From contig CALWOC010000006.1 in assembly GCA_944383015.1 (NCBI GenBank), forward strand, positions 1 to 64,000: 64,000 nucleotides of DNA, read 5' to 3'. This document shows, in pieces, positions 7,555-18,429 of the stretch (positions within the stretch are counted from its first letter, which is position 1; every line of letters begins with the position of its first letter). Origin of the DNA: an uncultured Clostridia bacterium. Lineage in GTDB: Bacteria; Bacillota; Clostridia; TANB77; CAG-465. Position numbers and translations under genes: made by a program. Under the pieces are notes generated by a model. It saw only the letters and a program-made list of their open reading frames with translations, was not told the origin of the DNA and made no database searches.

Positions 7555-9604
7555 ATTTTTTATTATCCGATAGATAGTCTTCTATTACTTTGTACATCCA
7601 AGCAGCAGAACCTGTATACCAAGTCCATCCTCCCCTTCCTGGATGCTCCTCATTAGAGTATATATCCGCTGCTATTACATAAGGCTCAACCATATATATA
7701 TCTGCTTTTTCTTTAGTATCAGAATGAAAAATTGGATTAATCATTTTTAATATTTCTTCTCCTGATTTATAATCATTCATCTCAAAGTATGCCTTTGCAA
7801 ACCAAGTTGCAGCATGAGTATACTGACCACCGTTTTCTCTTATTCCAGGTACATATGCCCTTATATATCCAGGATTATTTTTCTCTTCATTATTAAAAGC
7901 GGGATATAGTAACTTTACTATTCCTAGTTTTCTATCTACTAAATATTTATCTGCTGTCTCTAAACACTTTTTAAGTTTATCTTGTACATCACTATAATTT
8001 TTCATTGAAATTACTGCCCATGCTTGAGATATCAAATCTATCTTACACTCCTTATTAGCATATGAGCCAAGTATTTCTCCATCTTCAAAGAAAGCCCTAA
8101 CAAAATGATCAGTATCCCATGTATTTTTTAAGATGCTATCTTTTAGTTCTTCTATTTTCTTTTCATAGTCTTTAATAAGCTCATAATCAAATTTAATGTT
8201 TGCAAGATAAATAAATTTCTCTAATACATTCATCATAAAGAAAGTTAACCAAACAGACTCTCCTCTTATATTGCTAAATCCGTCATTCCAATCTCCGTCA
8301 CCTATCTTTAAGATTCCTGTTTTTTCATTTACTCTACTAAGCCCATAGTTAATTGCCCTTTTTGCATGTTCATAAACAGAATCATACTTATCTATGTTCT
8401 TATATACATCATATACTTCATGTCTTCCATTCATTGGTTTATCTTCCAAATATGGTGTCATCTCATCGAGTACAGAAATATCTCCTGTTCTTGTCACATA
8501 TTCAGATAACACATATGGAAGCCATAAATAATCATCGCTAAAGTATGTTCTAATACCAGCACCACTATGTTCATGCCACCAATGGAGAACATCACCTTTT
8601 TCAAATTGCTTACTTGAATGTAGTACAATTTGTTGTCTTGTTCTTTCTGGCCAACTACTAATTAAAGCTAATGTATCTTGAAGTTGATCTCTATATCCAA
8701 TAGCACCACCTGATTGATAAAATCCAGATCTTGCAAAAAGTCTACACACAATCGTTTGATAAAGTAACCATCCATTTGCCATAATCTCTAAATATTCATC
8801 ATCAAGTTTCATGTTTTTTACAACAAGTTTTCTCCAATATTCTCTTGTATTTTCAAACTCACGTCTTATTGCATCAACACTATCAAAATTTTTTTGAATT
8901 CTAGATATATCTTCCTGTTTTTCTGTACATCCTAAAATTATTGTAAACTCTACTTCTTCTTTACATGAAAGAGAAATATTTACTTCTACTTTATAATTTT
9001 CCTCGTCATAGTAAACATCCATATCTTTACTTTTAGCTAAAACTGTTATATATGATATACAATTTGAAAATTCCAGACTGTATGGATTTTTTAATTCAAG
9101 TCCATTGTTTATTTTTTTGCATAGCACATAATTTCTATCTACATCTTTTACAACACCAAGTACAGGATCAATAGAATATGAAATTTTTACAATACGCTTT
9201 TCTGTAGATGTATTAATAAGTTTAACCTTTTGAAGTTTAATATTTTCATAGCTTGAAATAAATATATCAAGCTCCTTTTTTACCTCATTATCTTCTTGTA
9301 ATACTCTAGTATATCCAAATCCATAAATTAAATTATAGTTATTGTCATATATTCCTTCAAAAGTCTCTCCCTGTTTAAAGCTAATCCAATCGTTACACCA
9401 ATTAGATATCTTAAAACTCTGAGAATTTTTATAATACGAGTATACAGTACCATAGCTTGAGACTATAGTACCGAAATGCTCATTTGCCATAACATTACAC
9501 CATGGTACAGGTGTTTTAGTATTTAATATATGATATTCATCTCCATTTTGATTAAAACCACCATACATATTAAATGCTTTTAAATTTAGTGCATCTTCTT
9601 CCAT
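7553..9604 (-). CDS. GH94-family phosphorylase, detached C-terminal part of a cyclic beta-1,2-glucan synthase
   Basis: 683 residues. The N-terminal supersandwich domain (about 1-265) precedes an (alpha/alpha)6 barrel. The catalytic-Asp motif GDWNDG is at 437-442, and a phosphate-side motif QYTHAATWFAKAY is near 590-610, so the domain looks active. In cyclic beta-1,2-glucan synthases this C-terminal GH94 unit trims chains by phosphorolysis and sets ring size. Here it is a separate gene, 25 bases after the synthase stop, with its own GGAGG. A stand-alone 1,2-beta-oligoglucan phosphorylase is the alternative, but the position directly behind the synthase favours a split enzyme. Confidence 0.85.
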   Translation of the reverse strand: MEEDALNLKAFNMYGGFNQNGDEYHILNTKTPVPWCNVMANEHFGTIVSSYGTVYSYYKNSQSFKISNWCNDWISFKQGETFEGIYDNNYNLIYGFGYTRVLQEDNEVKKELDIFISSYENIKLQKVKLINTSTEKRIVKISYSIDPVLGVVKDVDRNYVLCKKINNGLELKNPYSLEFSNCISYITVLAKSKDMDVYYDEENYKVEVNISLSCKEEVEFTIILGCTEKQEDISRIQKNFDSVDAIRREFENTREYWRKLVVKNMKLDDEYLEIMANGWLLYQTIVCRLFARSGFYQSGGAIGYRDQLQDTLALISSWPERTRQQIVLHSSKQFEKGDVLHWWHEHSGAGIRTYFSDDYLWLPYVLSEYVTRTGDISVLDEMTPYLEDKPMNGRHEVYDVYKNIDKYDSVYEHAKRAINYGLSRVNEKTGILKIGDGDWNDGFSNIRGESVWLTFFMMNVLEKFIYLANIKFDYELIKDYEKKIEELKDSILKNTWDTDHFVRAFFEDGEILGSYANKECKIDLISQAWAVISMKNYSDVQDKLKKCLETADKYLVDRKLGIVKLLYPAFNNEEKNNPGYIRAYVPGIRENGGQYTHAATWFAKAYFEMNDYKSGEEILKMINPIFHSDTKEKADIYMVEPYVIAADIYSNEEHPGRGGWTWYTGSAAWMYKVIEDYLSDNKK

Positions 9605-9629
9605 GTCTTCATATACCTCCTATGTATTT

Positions 9630-12600
9630 TTAGTTTAACAAATTATTTTCTACATTTTTATCTACATATAAAAAATCATTTATATCTTTTATATCTTTTC
9701 TACATAAAAATGATAATAAAGTATATTCTTGTTTTGATAAACTATTAAGATTTAATACATAAATGTTTCCCTTTGTATAATCCATATACACAGCTCTATC
9801 TAGTCTCTGTCTTACATATGTATATACTGGTCCATTTTCTCTTATTTTCTCATTTATTATTACAACTATATCTAAATCTACTTTCCTATTTTTTACATAA
9901 TCCATAAATTTAATTACTTCTGATATAATGCCTGCATCTTTTATACTATCAATATGAACTAAAACAATTGGTAAGTCACCAGATATTGAATATTTCCAAA
10001 GTAAAGACTGGTTAAGAGACTCATTCCAAAACTCATCATTTTCTCCAAGCTCTTTTTTATTAAATAATACTTCTTTTAATATATTATTATATATCTCTGC
10101 TTTTGTAGGTTCAAGATTCAAATACCTTGCTATTACAGAATTTAGTTCTGATGTAAGTTTAAATTGATCTTCAATTCCTTTTTCATTTAAGTTAACTACA
10201 GCATTAGAAATCTTATATTTTGTATCAGATGCACCTACAATATAATAAAACTCTTGTCTTTCATATGGATCTAGTATTATCTTTCCTCTAAAAGAAAGTA
10301 CAGGCCATAAAGGATATCTAGTAAGCTCTCCATTATATGCTTCTTCATCATTGTCATATAACTTTTTCTTTTCTGTTTCAAAATCTTTATCCAAAGTTAT
10401 ACCAACAAGTCTTGAAAATACAAATAAATCATTTTCATCATCACTTCTTTTTCTTTTACTCGCAACAAGTGTATCTAATTCTTTATCATAATATGTTTCG
10501 ATTTGTAAATTAGCAAAAGATGGATGAACTAAATTTGTCATATAATCTGTCATAGCAGGTTCAATATATGTATTTACTAAAATCTCTCTCTTTTCATTAG
10601 TTGTATTGTATACGCTAACTTTTCTAAGTTCAACATTATACTCTTGAGATATACAGATCTCAGTAGTAACTTCTATCTCAGAGGTATTTACAAAGCATTC
10701 TATTTTATTTAAAGCACTAACCCATTTACAACTATTAGTATCTTTATTAAATTTACTATGAATATTACAATCTGATGTTGATATCATTTTTCCTGTAGTA
10801 AGATCTGTCAAATATATATAGTTTCCTGTCATATCAGGATTACTATAACTTTGTCTATTAATAATTTTATCTTTATATCTTAAATATGTTGCTCCAGTAT
10901 TTGTATTAATAGATGATACTCTAGATCCTCTTAAAAATGCTATATTCATCTTTGTACTTGCATCATTTAAAGTAGCATATTTCTTCTCTGCATATGTGTA
11001 ACTTACATGAGTTGTATATTTATTTACATCTTTTTGCTTAAATTCATGCTCTTTATCTTTTGCTTTCTTTTGAATTTTTACATTCACTCTTTCTCTTTCT
11101 TTAAGTAAAATCTCGGCAGCTCTAACTCCAGAATCTGAATGAAATCTATTTCTTACTATTCCATTATTTATATAGTTATTTATAGCAGTAAGTGCCATTC
11201 CTTGATGATGAGCCATATATGTTCGTATAATCTCACTATCTGCATTATCATGTAAATGCTCTTTTGTATAATCTATTGACTCATAAAATCCAAATGAAGA
11301 ATATAGTCCAAGCTTTTTTAATTTTAATAAATTATCATATACTTTTTTAGGAGCAAATTCTAACATTAAAATTGAAGCATAAGGTGCTACAACAAGCGAA
11401 GAATTTAATCCACGCTTTAATCCAAGCCATGGAATACCAAATGATTTATACTGATAATTCAAATCAGTATCTCTTTTTGCATAAGCAGATTCAGATATTC
11501 CAAAAGGTACCTTATATTTTTTAGCATATTTAATTTGAGAATATTCACAAAAAAACATTGATTGATCAATTAAAGTATATTCATATGATTTCATAAATAA
11601 ATATGGCATAAAATATTCAAATGATGTTCCAGCCCAAGACATTAATCCTTTATATCCATCAACGTCAACCATATTTCTTGCGAGTGCAAACCAATGCTTT
11701 GATGTAACGTCTTTTTTAGCTATTGCAACTAAACTTGTTATTCTATTTTCAGACATTAGCATATCATAGTAGCTATCTACAAGCATACCAGCTTCAACAT
11801 CAAATCCGATTGAAAATAAATTTCTTGACGTAGAATATAATACACTAAAATCTGTTTGATTTATTAATTTAATTGTATTTTCTAGTAGATTATCTATAGC
11901 CTCACTAAATTTTTCTACATTCGTTCCTGGCATGTAATTGTATAGCTTATTTCTCTCCTCTTCTAAGAAATCTTTTGCTACATATAAAATAGAAACAAAA
12001 TTTCCGCTATCAACTGTAGAAACAAATCTAGGTCTTAATGGTTCTAAAGTTTTTATATTATACCAGTTATATAAATGGCCATGCCATTTTTCTAATTTCA
12101 TTATTGTGTTATATATCTTTACAAGTCTTTCTATAGCATTTTCCTTAGTAATAAAGCCTAAATCATAAGCATCAATTATAGACATTATTCCAAATCCAAT
12201 GTTAGTTGAAGATGTTCTATTTGCAATTTTATATCTTCTATTTTCTTGGAAGTTATCTGTAGGTAAATAATTATTAGTATCATTCATCATACTATCGAAA
12301 AATCCCCAAGTTCTTTTAGCAACTTCAATTAGATTTTTTTCTTGATTTTTGTCTAATCTCTTTATTCTTCCAAATAGATGATCTTTTCCAAGTAAATATG
12401 TTAATAATGGTGCTAATGCAAATCCAAGTGCAACAAATAATTTAAAATTTATTATAACAAGTTCACTTGTATATAAAGCATATGGAACTAATGCAATAAA
12501 TAAAGCAATTACAATATTTGGTACCATATTTCTATAATAATATGATAACTTATTTTTCGCTTGTTTTTCAAGCATTTCTCCTGTTGTCCATTCAAGAAGC

Positions 12601-15191
12601 TTTTTATGTGATATAAGCATTCTATAAATTGAAAGAGAAAATGCACTAAGACAAGTATAAGCCTTATACGGTATAGTTACAAAATTATATACCATTGTAA
12701 GTAAATCAGCACCTAGTCCATGTATTAAAGGAATGTATTGAAGCTCTTTTTTATGAATTCTTCTTCCATATATTATTATGTCTATAAAAGATATAAAATA
12801 ACCTATATTAACCGCTACAAAGCTTGAAAGAGTTGTATAGATAAAAGCATTAGAAGATATAAATAATGATACAATTATTGCAAAAAGTGCAATAACATCA
12901 AGCATAGGTCTTCTTATATTATCAAAAATCTTCCACTTTGACAAAATAGAAAGCTTCGATTTTGGACTAATAAGCCATCTAATTATCTGCATATCACCTC
13001 TATACCATCTATGATTTCTTTTCATATATGCTATATAATTATTTGGAAATCCGTCTTGAACATCAACATCTGATGCAAGACCAGCCTTTATAATTGATCC
13101 TTCTAATAAATCATGACTCAAAACTAGATTTTCTGGTATTTCTGGTGCAACAAGCTTTTCAAATAACGCTATATCATAAATTCCTTTTCCACAAAATATA
13201 GCTTCTTGAAAAGCATCTTGATATGTATTAGACACCGCATTGGTATATACGTCTATTCCTCCAAAGCCACCAAATAACTTAGAAAACAAGCTCTTATTTG
13301 CAGATTCAATATCAAGAGAAACAGCAGGTTGAATAAGTCCAAATCCTTCAACAACTCTATTTTTCTTTTTATTAAGTCTAGGCTTATTTAAAGGATGTGC
13401 CATTATAGCTACTAAATCTTTTGCACTATTTAGTGATAATTCTGTATCTTCATCTATAGTAATTGCATACTTACACCTTACTATATCATTATATGTTAAC
13501 CACATTGCTTCATCTATCTGACCTTGAGAAAGCTTACCAAGTACTAACCAGTTAAATTGCATTAGTCCTCCTCTTTTTCTCTCCCATCCCATATATGAGC
13601 TTTCACCTTTTGAATATACACGCTTTCTATACATAAAATTAAATAAAACATGACCGTCTTCGGTTGGATATTTTTCATTTAATTTATCTAATCTTTTCTT
13701 TGCATACTCTACAATATCTTTATCCATTTTAATCTCTTTAGTATTTGCTGCACAGCAATCACCAAGAAGCATATAATACATGTTTTTAGACATATTAGCA
13801 AGATAAGTAACTTCCATTTTTTCAATCATCTTATCTAATTTATCTAAAGAAGAAATAATTGTAGGCATTACTACATAAGTCTTATTTTTCTCATCAATTG
13901 TCTTTGAAAAATTAAATCTTGGAAGTATTTTAGGCTTTACTAGTTTTCTTATAATGTAATTTACAACTTTATCTGCAAGTTCAAGATAAAAAGAAAAAGC
14001 AATAATAACAGCACTTATTTTTAAAAATAAATTCTGTGGATTAATAATATTATAAGTAAAAATTGTAAGTGAAATTGCAATTAATAAAAGAGTAGCCACA
14101 AATAAATATTGTCTTATAGGAACAAATACTTTATATAGTAGTCTTTGCGACAAGCCAGATTTTCCAAGCGCTTCTTTTAAAAGATATTTTTGATCTCCTA
14201 TTAAAAAGAATCCAACATGTCTTTTATATTTTTTTGAACATTCTATTGCTTTTTTTGCCACATAAACCTCAGATAAATTATACTTTTCTGCAAGCTTAAT
14301 TATATAGCTTCTATACCTAGCTTTTGTCTTATAATCACACTTTTCAAACTCCTTTGTATAATCATCCATTAGAGTCTCATCTATTTTATTTACTGCTTCA
14401 AAAATTTCTCTAAAGTTTAACCCTTGTAACACTTTAAAAGACGAAATTGCTCTTCCAATATAGTCTGTTGTCTTAGCAATTTCCATATGTTCTTTTACAA
14501 TAGCCTCTTCTATAGAAAATCCAAGTTTAGAAATTTCTTCTTGTAATTTATTATAATACTTTTCTCCCTCTGCTCCCATATCTTTTAATCTATAAGATAA
14601 GTATTCAACAAAAGCTGTATTTGTATTTTTTATTTTACTTAAATCAGAAAGCTTACTATCTTTTCCAATTCCTTTAAAAAAATTAAAGTCTTTAGAAACA
14701 TCTAAACCATTATTATCATTTAAAAGATTTTCAACTTCAAGCTTTTTCATTTGAGAATTAGTTATATTTAAAGCAATTCTTGCAATAAATTTAAGAAGTG
14801 CTATTTTTATCATAAGCACAAATAAATCAAGTTCTTCAGATGATAAATATGTTAGTTTTTGATGCTCTCTTAGGCAATTATATATTATATTTTTATCTAC
14901 ATAGCCAGTATTATTTTCTACTAATTCGTATGCTAAATAAAAAATAGCAACACATTTTTGTGAGTCATGTGTCCTAATTACTGGCAATTTTTTATTTTTT
15001 AAAACCCTCTTGTTTTCAATTATATCATTATATTGTTCTTCAATAATATACATATTATCTAGAATCCATTGTCCAGCTGAATGCATTTGTATTTTCATGT
15101 CAAAAGTTTTGACTAGAATTTTATAAGTTTTGGATATAATTTTATAATCTCTTTGTGCCTCTTTAAAAATACCATTAAGTTTTCCTTTCAT
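9630..15191 (-). CDS. Cyclic beta-1,2-glucan synthase, GT84 and transglycosylase parts (NdvB-like)
   Basis: 1853 residues. A helical N-terminal region precedes membrane segments near residue 360-420. The GT84 glycosyltransferase domain follows (DEDTEL motif, later NHRWYRGDMQ) with further membrane helices at about 770-950. Next comes the glycoamylase-like/GH189 domain (WGFFDSM through SEIIRTYMAHHQGM) and a first GH94-like supersandwich domain at the end. Family members are about 2800 residues and end with a full GH94 phosphorylase, which here is the next gene. The enzyme would polymerise UDP-glucose into beta-1,2-glucan at the membrane and cyclise it for export or wall use. Confidence 0.88.
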   Translation of the reverse strand: MKGKLNGIFKEAQRDYKIISKTYKILVKTFDMKIQMHSAGQWILDNMYIIEEQYNDIIENKRVLKNKKLPVIRTHDSQKCVAIFYLAYELVENNTGYVDKNIIYNCLREHQKLTYLSSEELDLFVLMIKIALLKFIARIALNITNSQMKKLEVENLLNDNNGLDVSKDFNFFKGIGKDSKLSDLSKIKNTNTAFVEYLSYRLKDMGAEGEKYYNKLQEEISKLGFSIEEAIVKEHMEIAKTTDYIGRAISSFKVLQGLNFREIFEAVNKIDETLMDDYTKEFEKCDYKTKARYRSYIIKLAEKYNLSEVYVAKKAIECSKKYKRHVGFFLIGDQKYLLKEALGKSGLSQRLLYKVFVPIRQYLFVATLLLIAISLTIFTYNIINPQNLFLKISAVIIAFSFYLELADKVVNYIIRKLVKPKILPRFNFSKTIDEKNKTYVVMPTIISSLDKLDKMIEKMEVTYLANMSKNMYYMLLGDCCAANTKEIKMDKDIVEYAKKRLDKLNEKYPTEDGHVLFNFMYRKRVYSKGESSYMGWERKRGGLMQFNWLVLGKLSQGQIDEAMWLTYNDIVRCKYAITIDEDTELSLNSAKDLVAIMAHPLNKPRLNKKKNRVVEGFGLIQPAVSLDIESANKSLFSKLFGGFGGIDVYTNAVSNTYQDAFQEAIFCGKGIYDIALFEKLVAPEIPENLVLSHDLLEGSIIKAGLASDVDVQDGFPNNYIAYMKRNHRWYRGDMQIIRWLISPKSKLSILSKWKIFDNIRRPMLDVIALFAIIVSLFISSNAFIYTTLSSFVAVNIGYFISFIDIIIYGRRIHKKELQYIPLIHGLGADLLTMVYNFVTIPYKAYTCLSAFSLSIYRMLISHKKLLEWTTGEMLEKQAKNKLSYYYRNMVPNIVIALFIALVPYALYTSELVIINFKLFVALGFALAPLLTYLLGKDHLFGRIKRLDKNQEKNLIEVAKRTWGFFDSMMNDTNNYLPTDNFQENRRYKIANRTSSTNIGFGIMSIIDAYDLGFITKENAIERLVKIYNTIMKLEKWHGHLYNWYNIKTLEPLRPRFVSTVDSGNFVSILYVAKDFLEEERNKLYNYMPGTNVEKFSEAIDNLLENTIKLINQTDFSVLYSTSRNLFSIGFDVEAGMLVDSYYDMLMSENRITSLVAIAKKDVTSKHWFALARNMVDVDGYKGLMSWAGTSFEYFMPYLFMKSYEYTLIDQSMFFCEYSQIKYAKKYKVPFGISESAYAKRDTDLNYQYKSFGIPWLGLKRGLNSSLVVAPYASILMLEFAPKKVYDNLLKLKKLGLYSSFGFYESIDYTKEHLHDNADSEIIRTYMAHHQGMALTAINNYINNGIVRNRFHSDSGVRAAEILLKERERVNVKIQKKAKDKEHEFKQKDVNKYTTHVSYTYAEKKYATLNDASTKMNIAFLRGSRVSSINTNTGATYLRYKDKIINRQSYSNPDMTGNYIYLTDLTTGKMISTSDCNIHSKFNKDTNSCKWVSALNKIECFVNTSEIEVTTEICISQEYNVELRKVSVYNTTNEKREILVNTYIEPAMTDYMTNLVHPSFANLQIETYYDKELDTLVASKRKRSDDENDLFVFSRLVGITLDKDFETEKKKLYDNDEEAYNGELTRYPLWPVLSFRGKIILDPYERQEFYYIVGASDTKYKISNAVVNLNEKGIEDQFKLTSELNSVIARYLNLEPTKAEIYNNILKEVLFNKKELGENDEFWNESLNQSLLWKYSISGDLPIVLVHIDSIKDAGIISEVIKFMDYVKNRKVDLDIVVIINEKIRENGPVYTYVRQRLDRAVYMDYTKGNIYVLNLNSLSKQEYTLLSFLCRKDIKDINDFLYVDKNVENNLLN

Positions 15192-15302
15192 TTAAATCCA
15201 ACCTTTCATATATATATTTTCCAATTATCTAAATTATATAATAAATAGCTATATTTTGCAACACAATTTTTGCTAATATATTCCATATTTTTATCTTTTA
15301 AA

Positions 15303-15336
15303 GCAAAAAAATACATACACTAATAGTGTATGTATT
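15303..15336 (-). terminator. Terminator of the YbaK-type gene
   Basis: An 11-bp stem AATACATACAC / GTGTATGTATT is followed by a T run on the minus strand. The rest of 15192-15384 shows no gene. Confidence 0.85.
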
Positions 15337-15384
15337 TAGTATAAAATTATTATTCATTTTATGTTTACAAAGCAACTCAAATTA

Positions 15385-15873
15385 TTAAATATTGACATAA
15401 CTTACAAAATTCCCATTGCATTTTATTATCTTCTCAATATCAGATGTCGAAATAAAAATTGTTGACGTATTTTCATTTGGGTGAACACCAATTCTACTTT
15501 CATTTTTTAATTTCATATCAATAAAAACTTTTACTTCTTTTAAATCATCATTTAATATTCCAAAAGGAGATACACAGCCACGTGTTAATTTAAGATATTT
15601 ATTAAGTCTTTCCTCAGATGCAAAAGATAATCTTGTAGAATTAATTATATTCTTAAGTTCTTTCATATCTATATTAGTATCCTCTTTTGCAACTATCAAA
15701 TAATGATTTTTGCCTTTTTCATCGCGTAAAAATAAATTTTTTACTTCTACTCCTTTATCTTTTATATTTAACTTATCTATATCTTCCATTGTAAAAACTG
15801 CTTCATGCTCTATCAGTTCATATTTTATATTATTTTTATCTAATAGTTCTACTATCTCTTTTTTACCTATCAT
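15385..15873 (-). CDS. YbaK/ProX-type aminoacyl-tRNA editing protein
   Basis: 162 residues from ATG 15873, preceded by GGAGG at good spacing; a longer reading from 15924 lacks an RBS. It matches the trans-editing deacylase family related to the INS domain of ProRS (PrdX/YeaK type): GVEVKNLFLRD with the conserved Lys, then CVSPFGILND, then HPNENTSTIFIS. Such proteins hydrolyse Ala-tRNA(Pro) or similar mischarged tRNAs. It lies just downstream of typA, separated by a weak terminator. Confidence 0.85.
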   Translation of the reverse strand: MIGKKEIVELLDKNNIKYELIEHEAVFTMEDIDKLNIKDKGVEVKNLFLRDEKGKNHYLIVAKEDTNIDMKELKNIINSTRLSFASEERLNKYLKLTRGCVSPFGILNDDLKEVKVFIDMKLKNESRIGVHPNENTSTIFISTSDIEKIIKCNGNFVSYVNI

Positions 15874-15895
15874 AAAAATACCTCCTAAAGTTATA

Positions 15896-15945
15896 ATATA
15901 AGCGAGCATACTGAAGTTATACATTCTTCACGCTCGCTTTATCTT
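15896..15945 (-). terminator. Hairpin after typA
   Basis: The minus strand pairs AAAGCGAGCGTGAAG with CTTCAGTATGCTCGCTT (imperfect). The trailing ATATTAT is T-poor, so read-through into the editing gene is likely. Confidence 0.6.
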
Positions 15946-17755
15946 ATTTTCCTTGTTGTCTAAATCTTTGTGTTGGATCTAATATTTTCTTTCTTAATCT
16001 AATATTAAGTGGTGTTATTTCTACAAGTTCATCATCTCTAATAAATTCAATAGATTGCTCTAACGATAATACTTTTGGTGGAACTAATTTTAATGCGTCA
16101 TCACTTCCTGACGCTCTTGTATTAGTAAGATGTTTTTCTTTGCATACGTTTATAGTCAAATCATCACTTCTTGAATTTTCTCCAACTATCATACCAACAT
16201 AAACTGCAGTACCTGGTCCAATAAATAAAGTTGATCTTTCCTGTGCTTGGAAAAGTCCATATCCTGTAGCTTTACCTTGTTCAAAAGCTATTACAGCACC
16301 TCTTTGACGTGTTGTCATATCACCCTTATATGGTTCATATCCACAGAAATTATGATTCATTATTCCATTACCTTTTGTATCTGTCATAAATTCTCCTCTA
16401 TAACCAATAAGTCCTCTGGCTGGTATTTTAAACTCAAGTCTTGAATATCCAGCTTGTGAATGTGAAGCAGACATATTTGTCATCTCGCCTTTTCTAAGTC
16501 CAACTTTTTCCATAACAGATCCAACAAACTCTTCTGGAACATCTATAGTTAAATATTCCATAGGCTCACATTTTACACCGTCAATTTCCTTATATATAAC
16601 TGTTGGTCTTGATACAAGAAGTTCAAATCCTTCCCTTCTCATATTTTCTATTAAAATAGAAAGATGTAATTCTCCTCTACCTGATACCTTGAAACTATCA
16701 GAAGAATCTGTATCTTCTACCCTTAATGAAACATTTTTTTCAAGTTCTTTGTATAATCTATCTCTTAAATGTCTTGATGTAATAAATTTTCCTTCTTGTC
16801 CTGCAAAAGGACCGTTATTAACACTAAATGTCATAGATACAGTTGGTTCATCTATATCGACAAAATCTATTTTTTCTGGATTATTTACATCAGCTATTGT
16901 TTCACCAATTTCAATACCAGTAACACCTGTTACAGCTATAATATCTCCACAATATGCTTCATCTGTTTCAACTCTATTTAGTCCTTTATATGTATATAGT
17001 TTACCTATTTTTAAATTTTGAACACTACCATCTTTTTTACAAATTGCAATAGTCTCTCCATTATGAATAGTTCCTCTTTCTATTCTTCCTATAGCAATTC
17101 TTCCTGTATATTCATCAAAGTCTATATTACTAACTAAAAGTTGTAATGGTTCATCCTTTGAACCTTTTGGTTCAGGAACTGTATCTATTATTGTATCAAA
17201 AAGTGGTTTCATGTCTACGTTTTCATCATCTAATGATAACTTTGCAAAACCATTTTTGCCAGATGCATAAACAACCTTAAAATCCAATTGTTCATCTGAC
17301 GCATCCAAATCCATAAATAATTCAAGTATTTCATCTTCTACTTCTTTTGGTCTTGCTCCTGGTCTATCTATCTTATTTATAACTACAATTGGTACAAGAT
17401 TTAAAGCGAGAGCTTTAGAAAGTACAAATCTAGTTTGTGGCATTGGTCCATCAAAAGCATCAACAAGTAATATAACACCATCTACCATTTTAAGTACACG
17501 TTCAACTTCTCCTCCAAAATCAGCATGTCCTGGAGTATCAACAATATTTATTTTTATTCCATTATATTCTATTGCTGTATTCTTTGAAAGAATTGTTATT
17601 CCTCTTTCTCTTTCAAGATCATTTGAATCCATAACTCTTTCTGCTACTTGCTCATTTTGTCTAAAAGTACCACTCTGTCTAAGCAAAGCATCAACAAGTG
17701 TTGTTTTTCCATGATCAACGTGAGCAATAATTGCAACATTTCTTAAATTCTTCAT
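15944..17755 (-). CDS. typA: TypA/BipA ribosome-associated GTPase
   Basis: 603 residues, full length. G1 is AHVDHGKT, switch I ends RERGIT, G3 is DTPGHADFGG and G4 is NKIDRPGA. EF-G-like domains II, III and V follow, then the BipA-specific C-terminal domain. It assists 50S subunit assembly and growth under stress or cold. It has its own strong promoter and a roughly 95-base leader with a hairpin. Confidence 0.97.
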   Translation of the reverse strand: MKNLRNVAIIAHVDHGKTTLVDALLRQSGTFRQNEQVAERVMDSNDLERERGITILSKNTAIEYNGIKINIVDTPGHADFGGEVERVLKMVDGVILLVDAFDGPMPQTRFVLSKALALNLVPIVVINKIDRPGARPKEVEDEILELFMDLDASDEQLDFKVVYASGKNGFAKLSLDDENVDMKPLFDTIIDTVPEPKGSKDEPLQLLVSNIDFDEYTGRIAIGRIERGTIHNGETIAICKKDGSVQNLKIGKLYTYKGLNRVETDEAYCGDIIAVTGVTGIEIGETIADVNNPEKIDFVDIDEPTVSMTFSVNNGPFAGQEGKFITSRHLRDRLYKELEKNVSLRVEDTDSSDSFKVSGRGELHLSILIENMRREGFELLVSRPTVIYKEIDGVKCEPMEYLTIDVPEEFVGSVMEKVGLRKGEMTNMSASHSQAGYSRLEFKIPARGLIGYRGEFMTDTKGNGIMNHNFCGYEPYKGDMTTRQRGAVIAFEQGKATGYGLFQAQERSTLFIGPGTAVYVGMIVGENSRSDDLTINVCKEKHLTNTRASGSDDALKLVPPKVLSLEQSIEFIRDDELVEITPLNIRLRKKILDPTQRFRQQGK

Positions 17756-17788
17756 TATATATTCTTCCTTTCGTAAAAATAATTAAAA

Positions 17789-17878
17789 TAACCTAAAGAT
17801 AAAATCTTAGGTTACATATCCACGGCCATTAAATAAAATAGTCTTATATATTATACAATATTTTAAAATAATTGTCAA
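17789..17878 (-). promoter_or_regulatory. typA promoter and leader hairpin
   Basis: A perfect TTGACA (17878-17873), 17 bases, TATAAT (17855-17850). The leader holds a hairpin AACCTAA..TTAGGTT (17789-17814) followed by ATTTTAATTATTTTT, which resembles a weak terminator ahead of the RBS and may attenuate transcription. Confidence 0.75.
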
Positions 17879-17905
17879 TTTTTATATATTATTTTACTTA
17901 TTATT

Positions 17906-18418
17906 TTAATAATATATATCTTCTACGCTTATATTATAATAATTTTCGACCTGTTTTATAATCTCATTTTTTAAATAGTCATCTTCATACACTTTATCAA
18001 ATTTAGCCCTTACTGAAAACGGAAAAATATCCTTTATACTTTCTTTATATTCTTTTCCGTCTTTTGGAATATCATATCCTATAAGAGCTTCATCTTTAAA
18101 TATAAACTTATATGGCATTGAGGAACCACCCTCCATTTGGACACGTCCTTCATCATTTACAAAGAAGTTTTCTGTTTGTATCCAACAGTATATATAAGTA
18201 TTATTTTTCTCTACATCATATCCAAAACGCTTAATACTTAAAAATGTTTTATAATTATTTAAATTCTTTTTTTCATTTTCGATTATTTCTCTTTCAATTT
18301 CACTGTAAAAAGCATCCTCTTCTTCTATAGTAAGTTTAAGACTAAAAATATATACAAATGCTATAACTAAAACTAAAATAATTGTAACAAATATTCCTAC
18401 ATAAATTTTTTTATTCAT
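17906..18418 (-). CDS. Membrane-anchored protein of unknown function
   Basis: 170 residues with one N-terminal membrane segment (about 5-27) and an external domain of about 140 residues rich in acidic and aromatic residues. There is no lipobox Cys. I recognise no domain. It starts 11 bases after the marR-family gene and shares its promoter, so it may be controlled by that regulator. Confidence 0.75.
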   Translation of the reverse strand: MNKKIYVGIFVTIILVLVIAFVYIFSLKLTIEEEDAFYSEIEREIIENEKKNLNNYKTFLSIKRFGYDVEKNNTYIYCWIQTENFFVNDEGRVQMEGGSSMPYKFIFKDEALIGYDIPKDGKEYKESIKDIFPFSVRAKFDKVYEDDYLKNEIIKQVENYYNISVEDIYY

Positions 18419-18429
18419 AATCTTTTCTC

